A stretch of 49,012 nt of DNA from an uncultured bacterium (GTDB lineage: Bacteria; Verrucomicrobiota; Kiritimatiellia; RFP12; UBA1067). Positions within the stretch are counted from its first letter, which is position 1; each line of letters starts with the position of its first letter. Location of the stretch: positions 1 through 49,012 of the forward strand of contig CACWSW010000005.1 of NCBI GenBank assembly GCA_902763655.1. Direction: 5' to 3'. This document shows, piece by piece, positions 15,114-22,410 of this stretch. The notes beneath the pieces were generated by a model that did no database searches, was not told the origin of the DNA, and saw nothing but the letters and a program-made list of their open reading frames with translations. A program made the translations under genes and the position numbers.

Positions 15114-16520
15114 TCAGTTCGTGCGCGTGTCGATGGCGGGGAGGTCGCCGTCGGGCTTCGCGAACGAGCAGGCTGAATCGAACGTGATGCCGGTGCAGTC
15201 GTCCATCATGACGGCGGGACGTTCCTCGCGGCCGCCGGCGAAGCGGGTGCGGACGTTCTCGAAGCGGATGCCGTCGGCATGGCGGAGGTAGAACGCGTAT
15301 GCTGGCAGCATTGTGCCGAACATGCGGTTCTCGGGATACCCGCGCTCGTTCTCCTTGACGGGCGCGCGCACGTCGCCGACGGTGCCTCCGGCCTTGAGGA
15401 CGAGGTCGATGTTGCGCAGCACGATCCCGTTGGGGCGCAGGCCTGGCACACCGGTGACGGACGAGGCGATGAAGCTCGCGGAGGTGCCGGAGACGTTCTC
15501 GATCACGCAGTTGCGGAGGACGCTGGGCGCGTCGGGCTTCGTGCGACGGCGGCCGAGGCGGACGAAGATGGGCGTCTGGACGCCTCCTGTCAGCTTGATG
15601 TCGGAGACGTGGATGTTCTCGAGGATGCCGCCGTCCACCATCTCGAGCGCGACGCCGGAGATTCCGGTGATGGGGTCGGTGACGCCGGGCAGGCCCTTTG
15701 CGCGCTTGTCCCAGGAGCTGCGGGAGTGCCAGTTGCGGAGATGGGACTCTGCGCATGGGCGGAGGACGCAGTGGTGGACGAAGCAGTTGCGGAAGCCGCC
15801 GCGCGAGGCGGTGCCGAACTTGATGAAGTTGCAGTTCGAGGCGAGCGTGCAGTTGCGCACCTCGACGTTCTCGCAGATGAAGTCCGGGTTGTCGGACTTG
15901 GGGCAGATGGCATCGTCGTCGGAGTCGATGGTGCAGTTCTCGATCAGCACGTTCTTCGAGTCGATGTCGATGCCGTCGTTGTTGAAGTTCGCGTGTGAGT
16001 AGATGGTGACGCCGCGCACGACGCAGTCCACGCACTCCTTGAGGTAGAACGTCCAGGAGGCGGGGGCCTTCATCGTGACGCCCTCGACGCGGACGTCGCG
16101 GCAGCGGAAGAAGAGGGCGTCCTTCCAGCGGTTGGGGGCGCCGTCCCTGACTGGCGCGGCCCAGCCGCGACCGTCGATGAGACCCTCGCCCTCTATCGCC
16201 ACGCGCTTGGCGTCGACGGCGCCGACCACCGCGAAGAAGCCGCGCACGTAGTCGGCGGCGTTGGTGGAGCCGAGGAGGGTGGCGCCCTTCGAGAGGCGGA
16301 GCGTCACGTTGTCCTTCAGGCGGAGGCTGGCCGTCACGTAGGCGCCTGGCGGGACGACGAGCGTGCCGCCGCCGGAGGCGGAGAGGTTGTCGACTGCCTT
16401 CTGGAGCGCGGGCGTGGCCGGCGTTACGCCGTCGGCAGGCGCGTATGCGGTGCGGTCAGCTGCCGCGGCCGGAAGGGCGAGCGCGAGGATGATCGCGAGG
16501 GAGAACGGTGCGTTTTTCAT
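15114..16520 (-). CDS. Secreted GH28-family pectinase-like beta-helix protein
   Basis: A 468-residue protein with a signal peptide (MKNAPFSLAIILALALPAAA). A right-handed beta-helix of GH28 type follows: N-terminal GGGTLVVPPGAY, DNVTLRLSKGATLLGS, then the catalytic region NNDGIDIDS (N181-D182-G183) and DSDDDAI (199-205), and SNCNFIKFGTA. GH28 members hydrolyse polygalacturonan or rhamnogalacturonan backbones with three aspartates. The acids at NDG and DDD are present; the classical GHG motif is not clear. Export to the periplasm or outside is likely. The gene has TAAGAT ending 6 nt before its ATG, and a perfect TTGACA 19 nt further upstream, with no Shine-Dalgarno. Together with GH106 and GH78 it suggests pectin side-chain degradation. 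Confidence 0.8.
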   Translation of the reverse strand: MKNAPFSLAIILALALPAAAADRTAYAPADGVTPATPALQKAVDNLSASGGGTLVVPPGAYVTASLRLKDNVTLRLSKGATLLGSTNAADYVRGFFAVVGAVDAKRVAIEGEGLIDGRGWAAPVRDGAPNRWKDALFFRCRDVRVEGVTMKAPASWTFYLKECVDCVVRGVTIYSHANFNNDGIDIDSKNVLIENCTIDSDDDAICPKSDNPDFICENVEVRNCTLASNCNFIKFGTASRGGFRNCFVHHCVLRPCAESHLRNWHSRSSWDKRAKGLPGVTDPITGISGVALEMVDGGILENIHVSDIKLTGGVQTPIFVRLGRRRTKPDAPSVLRNCVIENVSGTSASFIASSVTGVPGLRPNGIVLRNIDLVLKAGGTVGDVRAPVKENERGYPENRMFGTMLPAYAFYLRHADGIRFENVRTRFAGGREERPAVMMDDCTGITFDSACSFAKPDGDLPAIDTRTN

Positions 16521-16526
16521 GGCGCT

Positions 16527-16557
16527 ATCTTACCATTTTCACCCTGGGGTGTGTCAA
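16527..16557 (-). promoter_or_regulatory. Promoter of the GH28 gene, leaderless type
   Basis: On the minus strand TTGACA (16557-16552), 19-nt spacer, TAAGAT (16532-16527), then 6 nt to the ATG at 16520. The predicted transcript starts at the ATG. Confidence 0.55.
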
Positions 16558-16571
16558 TGCCGCGAGTGTGG

Positions 16572-16577
16572 TAGAAT
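16572..16577 (+). promoter_or_regulatory. -10 box of the acyltransferase gene
   Basis: TAGAAT ends 8 nt before the ATG at 16586. Predicted 5' leader is 0-2 nt. No clear -35. Confidence 0.5.
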
Positions 16578-16585
16578 AAAGGGGC

Positions 16586-17770
16586 ATGCAGGAAACAGGC
16601 ACAAGAAGAAATGTCATCGCGGATGCGCTGCGCGGCGTCGCCGGGCTGCTCGTGCCGCTCTTCCACATTTCCGAGCCGTACGGGTGGAACAGGGGCGACG
16701 TGCCTGCGGTGCCGCAGGTCTGCGGGCACGGGTATTTGTGCGTGGAGTTCTTCCTCCTCCTGATGGGCTACATGCTGGCGTACGCCTACGACCGCCGGTG
16801 GAAGGAGGGGATGGGCCTGCGGGACTTCTTCGGGCGTCGCCTGCTGCGTCTGCATCCGCTCGTCGTCTCCGGCACCCTGCTCGGACTGGTCGTGTTCTTC
16901 GCGCAGGGCATGGGGTGTCCGCTCTGGGACAAGGCGTTGCGGGCGTTCGGTCCGTGGGAGTTCGCTGGGCTGGTGGCGGCGGGCCTCTTGCTGCTGCCGT
17001 ATCCGGGGTCCGGGTTCCTCGTGCCGTTCAACCCGTGCGCCTGGACGCTCTCCTACGAGTATCTTGCGAACATCCTCTACGCGCTCTTCGTGCGGCGGCT
17101 TGGGCGCGTTGCGCTTGCGGCGCTTTCCGTGGTCGCGGGCCTCTGGACGGCGTCGTACGCGCTGCACGTGGACCTCAACGCGATATTCGGCACGTCAAGC
17201 GAGTTCCTAGCGCAGGTCGCCGCGCGGAAGGGGGACACGATCGAGATCGGGTGGAGCCTCGGTGCGCAGCACGTTTACGGGGCGTGCGTGCGGCTCTTCT
17301 TCCCGTTCCTGTTCGGGATGTTCCTGGCGAGGACCGGCTGGAAGATACGGATTCCGCGCGGCGGGCTGGCGATCTGCCTGGCGGTGTTCCTGCTCGTGCT
17401 GTTCGTGCCGATGCCGTTCGGAGGCATGTGCCAGAACGGCGCGTTCGAGCTCGTGGCGCTGATGGTGGTGTTCCCGCTTCTGCTGCTGGCGGGGGCGGGC
17501 ACGGAGGTGACGCACGCGAGGACGGCGGCGGTGTGCGCGTTCCTTGCGGAGCTGTCATATCCTTTCTACATGTCGCATTATCCGTTCATGAAGATCCACA
17601 ACTGGTGGGTGCGGACGTACTCCGCCGGCTTTTCGGCCGGCTTCTGCGTGGCGCTCGGCGTGTGCGAGTACCTCGCGCTCGCCGCGCTGGCCTATGTGAT
17701 GATGCGCTTCTGGGACCGCCCCGTCAGGCGAATGCTGAGCGGCGCGAAAAATGTTGGTATGGGTACTTGA
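16586..17770 (+). CDS. Acyltransferase 3 family membrane protein
   Basis: A 394-residue integral membrane protein of the acyltransferase-3 (OafA/NodX-like) family: N-terminal cytosolic RRNVIADALRGVAGLLVPLFH with the conserved His, then VEFFLLLMGYML and RRLLRLHP, followed by eight or so further hydrophobic helices. Members acylate sugars, lipopolysaccharide or peptidoglycan using acyl-CoA. In this neighbourhood it may modify cell-surface glycan, but no specific substrate can be named. The end is RFWDRPVRRML, again typical. ATG at 16586 is preceded by TAGAAT at 8 nt and no Shine-Dalgarno, so leaderless translation is likely. Divergent from the GH28 gene. Its stop codon overlaps the -35 box of the next promoter. 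Confidence 0.85.
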   Translation: MQETGTRRNVIADALRGVAGLLVPLFHISEPYGWNRGDVPAVPQVCGHGYLCVEFFLLLMGYMLAYAYDRRWKEGMGLRDFFGRRLLRLHPLVVSGTLLGLVVFFAQGMGCPLWDKALRAFGPWEFAGLVAAGLLLLPYPGSGFLVPFNPCAWTLSYEYLANILYALFVRRLGRVALAALSVVAGLWTASYALHVDLNAIFGTSSEFLAQVAARKGDTIEIGWSLGAQHVYGACVRLFFPFLFGMFLARTGWKIRIPRGGLAICLAVFLLVLFVPMPFGGMCQNGAFELVALMVVFPLLLLAGAGTEVTHARTAAVCAFLAELSYPFYMSHYPFMKIHNWWVRTYSAGFSAGFCVALGVCEYLALAALAYVMMRFWDRPVRRMLSGAKNVGMGT

Positions 17771-17795
17771 CTATCGATAAGTAATTATCTATAAT
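17767..17795 (+). promoter_or_regulatory. Strong consensus promoter after the acyltransferase
   Basis: TTGACT (17767-17772), 17-nt spacer, TATAAT (17790-17795). This is the best sigma-70-like match in the window. Predicted start is near 17802. Confidence 0.65.
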
Positions 17796-17801
17796 ATACG
17801 C

Positions 17802-17943
17802 CGTCTTCCAACCCACAAAGGGTTGTGACGGGAACTTGAGGCCGCGAGGCCATGAGGCTCTCGCCCCGGAAGGCGCGGCACGCATGGGATTTTCTCCCCC
17901 TTTCTTCCATGTGTCCCGCGCCTTTCGGGGCGAGATGCTTTTT
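17802..17943 (+). ncRNA. Candidate small RNA or structured leader upstream of the GH2 gene
   Basis: About 140 nt run from the predicted start to a T-run at 17939-17943. Hairpins in order: AACCC-acaaa-GGGTT, GGCC-gcga-GGCC (17840-17851), then a long stem with 28-nt arms 17860-17887 and 17907-17934 (25 of 28 positions paired), followed after 4 nt by TTTTT. A second -10 (TAGAAT, 17962-17967) lies beyond the T-run, just before the GH2 gene, which suggests two units. It matches none of the common RNAs I checked by eye (4.5S, 6S, tmRNA, RNase P, SAM, TPP and ZTP riboswitches). Confidence 0.45.
17860..17943 (+). terminator. Long hairpin with T-run
   Basis: The left arm begins CTCGCCCCGG and the right arm ends CGGGGCGAG, with a 19-nt loop and TTTTT at 17939-17943. 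It could end the small RNA or attenuate the GH2 gene. Confidence 0.5.
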
Positions 17944-18019
17944 CGGACGGCGGGTTTTTGGTAGAATGGGCGAAAAACGCCGCCAGAAGGGTGGCGGAAC
18001 CAACAAGGAGTATGTCGAT

Positions 18020-19774
18020 ATGCGATTCGGACAGAAGACTGGAATGCTTGCGGCGCTGGCGGCCGCGCTGGCGGCGGGAACGCTTTCGGGCGTCGAGAAG
18101 CTTGCCCTGGACGGGCTGTGGGACTTCCGCCTGGAGAAGGGGAAGTCGCTGGAGGAGGTTTCGCTGCCGGCGTTCGAAGCGAACGACAAGATGACGGTCC
18201 CCGGCTGCTGGAACGCGATGTCGCGCTACTTCAACCAGCACGGCACCGGCTGCTACAGGCGGCAGTTCGCGCTCGCGGCGGACGCGGCGAACGCGTTCCT
18301 CGTGGTTGACGGCGCAGGACTGCGCTCGCGCTTCTGGATCGACGGGCGCGAGATCGGCATGAGCAAGCTGCCGTGGAGCAGGTTCGAGTTCGCGACGGGA
18401 CCGCTCGCGAAGGGGACGCACGAGCTGGTGGCGGCCGTCGATTCCGTCGTGGACAACGCCAAGGTGAAGCTTTTCTGGGACTTCTACGACTTCTATCCCT
18501 TCGGCGGGTTCCACCACGGCGTGTGGCTGGACGTGCAGGCGAAGCCCGTCGAGCTTCGCCGCGTGGTGGTGCGCACGCGCGACATCAAGACCGGCCGCGT
18601 GGAGCTGGAGGCGCAGTTCGCGGGCGAAGGTGCGCCGGCTGACTTCGAGGCGGAGGTGGCGTTCGACGGAGGAGCGGCGCGGAAGCTGGCGTTCAAGGGA
18701 CGGAGGGCGTCGGTTTGCGTGCCCGACTTCAAGTTGTGGAGCCATGACGCGCCCAACCTGCACAAGGTGGCTGTGACGCAGAACGGCGTGACGGCATGCG
18801 CGCGCTTCGGCATCCGCCAGGTGGGCACTGCCAACGGGCGGATCACGCTCAACGGACGCCCCGTCTACTTGAAGGGCGTCAACCGGCACGAGTCGCACTA
18901 CGAGTTCGGCGTGACGACGCCCGTGCAGCTCATGTACGAGGACGTGCAGAACCTCAAGGATCTGGGCGGCAACTTCATCCGCGGCAGCCACTACGCGCAG
19001 TGCGAGGCGTTCCTCGACCTCTGCGACGAGCTGGGCGTCCTGGTGTGGGAGGAGTCGCTCGGCTGGGGTAACAAGCCCAAGCAGCTGAACGACCCCGAGT
19101 TCTGCGACCTCCAGGAGGAGGAGACGCGCCTCATGGCGCGCAACTCCATCAACCACCCGTGCGTGATCGTGAGCGCGTTCCTGAACGAGCCCGATTCCGA
19201 CACGAAGGTCTGCAAGGCGCTCGTCGACCGCCTCCTCGCGGCGCTCCGCGCCGAGGACACTGGCCACCTCGTCACCTTCGCGTGCCACCGCAACCTGAAG
19301 GACATCTGCCACGCGAACACGGACATCATCGCCTACAACACCTACCCCTGCTGGTACTCGTGGGAGATGGAGACCGGCTCCTCCGAGGAGATGCGCCGCA
19401 ACATCCGCGCGTGCCACGAGGAGATCGTGGCCTACTTCCGCAACCGCTACAAGGACAACCGCCCGATCATCGTGAGCGAGACGGGCGTGAAGGCGGACTA
19501 CGGCGTGCGCGATCCGCGCGGCAAGGCGCAGTACACCGAGGATCATCAGGCCGAGTACGAGCGGATCATGCTGGAGGAGATGTTCGCGATGAAGGACATC
19601 GCCGGCGTCGCCATCTGGCAGTTCACGGACTGCAAGACCTACACGCGCACGCGTGGCGCGCGCAACCGTTCCTACGGCGTGAACACGGGCGGACTCTACG
19701 ACCTCTACCGCCGCCCCAAGCTCGTGGTCGACGAGGTCCGCGCCCTCTACAAGGCCAAGAACGAATCGGACTAA
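18020..19774 (+). CDS. Secreted GH2 glycosidase (beta-glucuronidase/beta-galactosidase type)
   Basis: A 584-residue protein. Signal peptide MRFGQKTGMLAALAAALAAG, then a sugar-binding sandwich (LDGLWDFRLEKG, VPGCWN, YRRQF, YPFGGFHHGVWLDV), an immunoglobulin-like domain and a catalytic barrel (LNGRPVYLKGVNRHESH). The acid/base is Glu390 in the NEP motif and the nucleophile Glu487 in VSETG; the 97-residue gap fits the beta-glucuronidase side of GH2. Such enzymes remove terminal beta-linked galactose or glucuronate from plant or host glycans. ATG at 18020 was chosen for AAGGAG at 18005-18010. The stop overlaps the stop region of the convergent DUF6259 gene by 4 bp. No C-terminal extra domain is present, so it is a compact member. 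Confidence 0.8.
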   Translation: MRFGQKTGMLAALAAALAAGTLSGVEKLALDGLWDFRLEKGKSLEEVSLPAFEANDKMTVPGCWNAMSRYFNQHGTGCYRRQFALAADAANAFLVVDGAGLRSRFWIDGREIGMSKLPWSRFEFATGPLAKGTHELVAAVDSVVDNAKVKLFWDFYDFYPFGGFHHGVWLDVQAKPVELRRVVVRTRDIKTGRVELEAQFAGEGAPADFEAEVAFDGGAARKLAFKGRRASVCVPDFKLWSHDAPNLHKVAVTQNGVTACARFGIRQVGTANGRITLNGRPVYLKGVNRHESHYEFGVTTPVQLMYEDVQNLKDLGGNFIRGSHYAQCEAFLDLCDELGVLVWEESLGWGNKPKQLNDPEFCDLQEEETRLMARNSINHPCVIVSAFLNEPDSDTKVCKALVDRLLAALRAEDTGHLVTFACHRNLKDICHANTDIIAYNTYPCWYSWEMETGSSEEMRRNIRACHEEIVAYFRNRYKDNRPIIVSETGVKADYGVRDPRGKAQYTEDHQAEYERIMLEEMFAMKDIAGVAIWQFTDCKTYTRTRGARNRSYGVNTGGLYDLYRRPKLVVDEVRALYKAKNESD

Positions 19775-22350
19775 TCCTTGAGCAAGCGGATCTCGTCGGG
19801 GGCGAGGGTCAGGGTCTGGGGGCCGCTCTTGCGGAATAGCGTCACTTCCTGCTTGAGCGCGGTGGAGTTTACGAGAACCACGGCCCTGCGGCCGTCGAGC
19901 GACTCGTATGCCGCGTGGAACACGCACGGCGTATCGCGGTCGTTGAAGCTCTGCGTCCCGCAGACGAGGCGCGGCGGCTTGACCTGGCGTCCGAAGGCGA
20001 GCCACTCGCGGCCTTCGCCGTGGTAGAGCGCCACCCACTTCTTCATGAAGTCGTCGTAGGCCGAGCGTCCGGAAAGCACTAGCGGCTTGGCGGTGCCGTC
20101 TCCGGCGACGGACTCCAGCTTCATGCCGTCGACCCACGCGGTCGCCTCGCCGTCGACGTGGATCATGATGCGGATCATCTCGGAACCGGCCGGGAGGGTG
20201 AAGTCCTTCGCGACGAGCCGCCAGCCGTCCTCGGGTTTCGGGAAGGGGAGCGAGCCGCCGCCGAGCCCCTTGAGGCCGGGCGCGAAGATGCCGAAGCGGA
20301 TCGAGTTGCCGCGCACCATCTTGCCGGTCTTCATCCACGCGGAGAGGCGGTACTTCGCGCCCACGCGGAACGCCGCCATGTCGTCGGTGGACACGTTCTG
20401 CGACACCTGGACCGTCTCCTTTGCGCCGGTCTCCAGGCGCAGGCTGGCCGCGCCGTCCTTCTTCTCGCTGCGGTCGACGAACCAACGCCCGCTCCAGACC
20501 GCACCGTTGTAGCCGTTGAGGCGCTCCCAGCTGGCGAAGCCCGCGTCGTCCTTGTTCGCCATCTCGAAGTCGCCGTTGGCGAGCGCAATCAGGTTGGCGT
20601 TAAGGTCGCGCTTGGATGGCGAGAGATGCGGAATCTGTCCGTCCGCCGCCTCGTGCGCCTGCCACACGCGGTTGCCGCGACGAGGGTTGGACTGGAAGCA
20701 CGGCACGAACTCGTGGTAGAGGTAGTTGAAGACGCTGGCCCACTCGTGCTTGATCTCGCAGTCGCGGTAGTCCTGTATGCCGACGAGGTGGTTGAAGTGC
20801 TCGTTCGGCTCCTCGAAGCAGACGATGGAGTCGGGCTCGACCTTCTTCATCGTCTCGGCCATCGTGACCAGCTGCTCGCGGAAGCAGTCGGTCTTCCACT
20901 TGCCCTCCCCCGGGGGATGGGGATGGTTCTTCGCCCAGCAGGGCGGGAAGGCGCCGCCGACCACCTGGTCGACCTGGATCATCTCGCAGCCGAGCTTCAC
21001 GAGCGGCAGGCACACCTCGTCGTTCCACCAGCGGATCGTCCACGGGTCGCCGCCGCACATGCAGGTGCAGTTGCCGCCGCACAGCCAGGATGGCGTGCGG
21101 ATGTACATCAGGCCGTTGCGGTTGTGGATCGCGTGTGGGCGGGCGTAGGAGTCGAACCGCGCGCGGTCGTCCCACAGGAACGAGCCGTCCGGCTGCTTGG
21201 TGTAGAGGAGCGTCCAGTGGTAGCCGCTCGGCCACGGGAAGGCGTGTCCACCGAGCTTGCGCATGTCGCGGACTAGCGATTCGAAGGTGGCGTCGTCTGG
21301 ATAGACGGGATAGTAGTCGGGCGTGACCCAGTAGCCGCGCTTCTCCCATCCCCAGTAGGCCATGACGAGCGGGGCGGAGACGAACTCCTTTAGCCAGTAG
21401 TCCTTCATCCATGCGCGGATGTCTTCGGTGCGGCCAAGCCAGTCGCGTCCGAAGCGCACCATCGCGGGAGCGTCCTTCATCCAGGCGGGGAGATCGGTGC
21501 GGAACTTGAGAGGCGTCGCGCACCACGGCTGGCGGAGCGCCCATGCCTTGTAGATGTCGGCGGCGTCGTGCCAGTCGGCGAGCGAGCCGTCGGCGCCCTC
21601 GAAGGCGGCGGTGACGACGTCGTAGGACTGCTCGTCGTCCTTGGCGAAGCCGATGCGCTTGACGGCGAACACGAGCGCGTTGCGGGCGCGTTCGACGGAA
21701 AGGTGCTTTGTGTGGCCCTGCGCGTCCTCGGCGGCCATGTAGAATCCGCCACGGTCGTCGTAGAGGCAGGAGAACTGGGCCACGAGGTTGCCGGGTTCGC
21801 GTCCGCTCGTTGCCCAGCCGGGCTTGTTGGCGCCGGGGTTGCGGATTATGCCGCCCTTGGCCATGCCGAGGACGCACGCGTCGTCGGCGCCTGAGGTGCC
21901 GAGCTGCGTTGCGAGAGGAATGCGCGGGTAGCTGGTGTCGGTGACGGCCCATCCGTCTCGCGCGGCCGTCTTGATGCGCCAGCGGATCTTGGTGTCGCCG
22001 GCTGGGGCGCGCACGGTGCAGACTACCTTCTCCACCGGGCCTTCGGCAAACGCGTAGACGAGGCGGGCGCCGTCGGCGAGCCGCTCGGCCGAGAATGTTG
22101 TGGCGTCGGCGGACGAGACGTAGGCGATGTTCGTGTAGCTGTCCGCCCGGCAGAGGCTGAGCGCGAAGAGCGGGGCGTGGCTTTTGATCGCGCCCAGCTC
22201 CTGTCCGCGGACGGCTACGACGCGCGCGACGGCGCCTTTTGCCTGCTCGTCGAACGAGACAGAGAGGGAGGAGCTCGTCACGTCTATTGCGAGAGCCTCG
22301 CAGCCGATGGCGGCCGCGACGGCGGCGGAGTAGAGAAGTGTGGCTTTCAT
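19771..22350 (-). CDS. Secreted DUF6259 glycosidase with carbohydrate-binding-like domain
   Basis: An 859-residue protein. Signal peptide MKATLLYSAAVAAAIGCEAL, then an N-terminal beta-sandwich (SLSVSFDEQAKGAVARVV), a barrel with SYPRIPLA, WGWEKRGYW, FPWPSGYHWTLLY, the Cys-rich CGGNCTCMCGG, MIQVDQVVGG and CFEEPNEHFNH, then a jelly-roll binding domain with NGDFEMAN and VSQNVSTDD, and a C-terminal all-beta strand set (AVVLVNSTALKQEVTLF). It is intact, unlike the frameshifted paralogue at 10990-12850. The catalytic residues of this family are not established, so substrate is unknown. -10 box TATAAT ends 7 nt before the ATG and there is no Shine-Dalgarno. Overlaps the convergent GH2 gene end by 4 bp. 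Confidence 0.75.
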   Translation of the reverse strand: MKATLLYSAAVAAAIGCEALAIDVTSSSLSVSFDEQAKGAVARVVAVRGQELGAIKSHAPLFALSLCRADSYTNIAYVSSADATTFSAERLADGARLVYAFAEGPVEKVVCTVRAPAGDTKIRWRIKTAARDGWAVTDTSYPRIPLATQLGTSGADDACVLGMAKGGIIRNPGANKPGWATSGREPGNLVAQFSCLYDDRGGFYMAAEDAQGHTKHLSVERARNALVFAVKRIGFAKDDEQSYDVVTAAFEGADGSLADWHDAADIYKAWALRQPWCATPLKFRTDLPAWMKDAPAMVRFGRDWLGRTEDIRAWMKDYWLKEFVSAPLVMAYWGWEKRGYWVTPDYYPVYPDDATFESLVRDMRKLGGHAFPWPSGYHWTLLYTKQPDGSFLWDDRARFDSYARPHAIHNRNGLMYIRTPSWLCGGNCTCMCGGDPWTIRWWNDEVCLPLVKLGCEMIQVDQVVGGAFPPCWAKNHPHPPGEGKWKTDCFREQLVTMAETMKKVEPDSIVCFEEPNEHFNHLVGIQDYRDCEIKHEWASVFNYLYHEFVPCFQSNPRRGNRVWQAHEAADGQIPHLSPSKRDLNANLIALANGDFEMANKDDAGFASWERLNGYNGAVWSGRWFVDRSEKKDGAASLRLETGAKETVQVSQNVSTDDMAAFRVGAKYRLSAWMKTGKMVRGNSIRFGIFAPGLKGLGGGSLPFPKPEDGWRLVAKDFTLPAGSEMIRIMIHVDGEATAWVDGMKLESVAGDGTAKPLVLSGRSAYDDFMKKWVALYHGEGREWLAFGRQVKPPRLVCGTQSFNDRDTPCVFHAAYESLDGRRAVVLVNSTALKQEVTLFRKSGPQTLTLAPDEIRLLKD

Positions 22351-22357
22351 GCGGACG

Positions 22358-22363
22358 ATTATA
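22358..22363 (-). promoter_or_regulatory. -10 box of the DUF6259 gene, leaderless type
   Basis: A perfect TATAAT on the minus strand ends 7 nt before the ATG at 22350. No clear -35. Confidence 0.5.
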
Positions 22364-22398
22364 CCACAATATCGCCGTACAGGCCCCGCGAATTATGA

Positions 22399-22404
22399 TA
22401 CAAT
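22399..22404 (+). promoter_or_regulatory. -10 box of the GH5-like gene, leaderless type
   Basis: TACAAT ends 6 nt before the ATG at 22411, so a start 7 nt beyond the box falls on the A of the ATG. Confidence 0.5.
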
Positions 22405-22410
22405 GCCGTC

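Noticed and set aside
17789-20485. Long minus-strand reading frame (898 codons) opposite the GH2 gene
   Set aside because: It is mirrored by a plus-strand GH2 gene with clear catalytic motifs, its composition is Arg/Ala-rich, and it has no family resemblance. High GC makes such shadow frames common.
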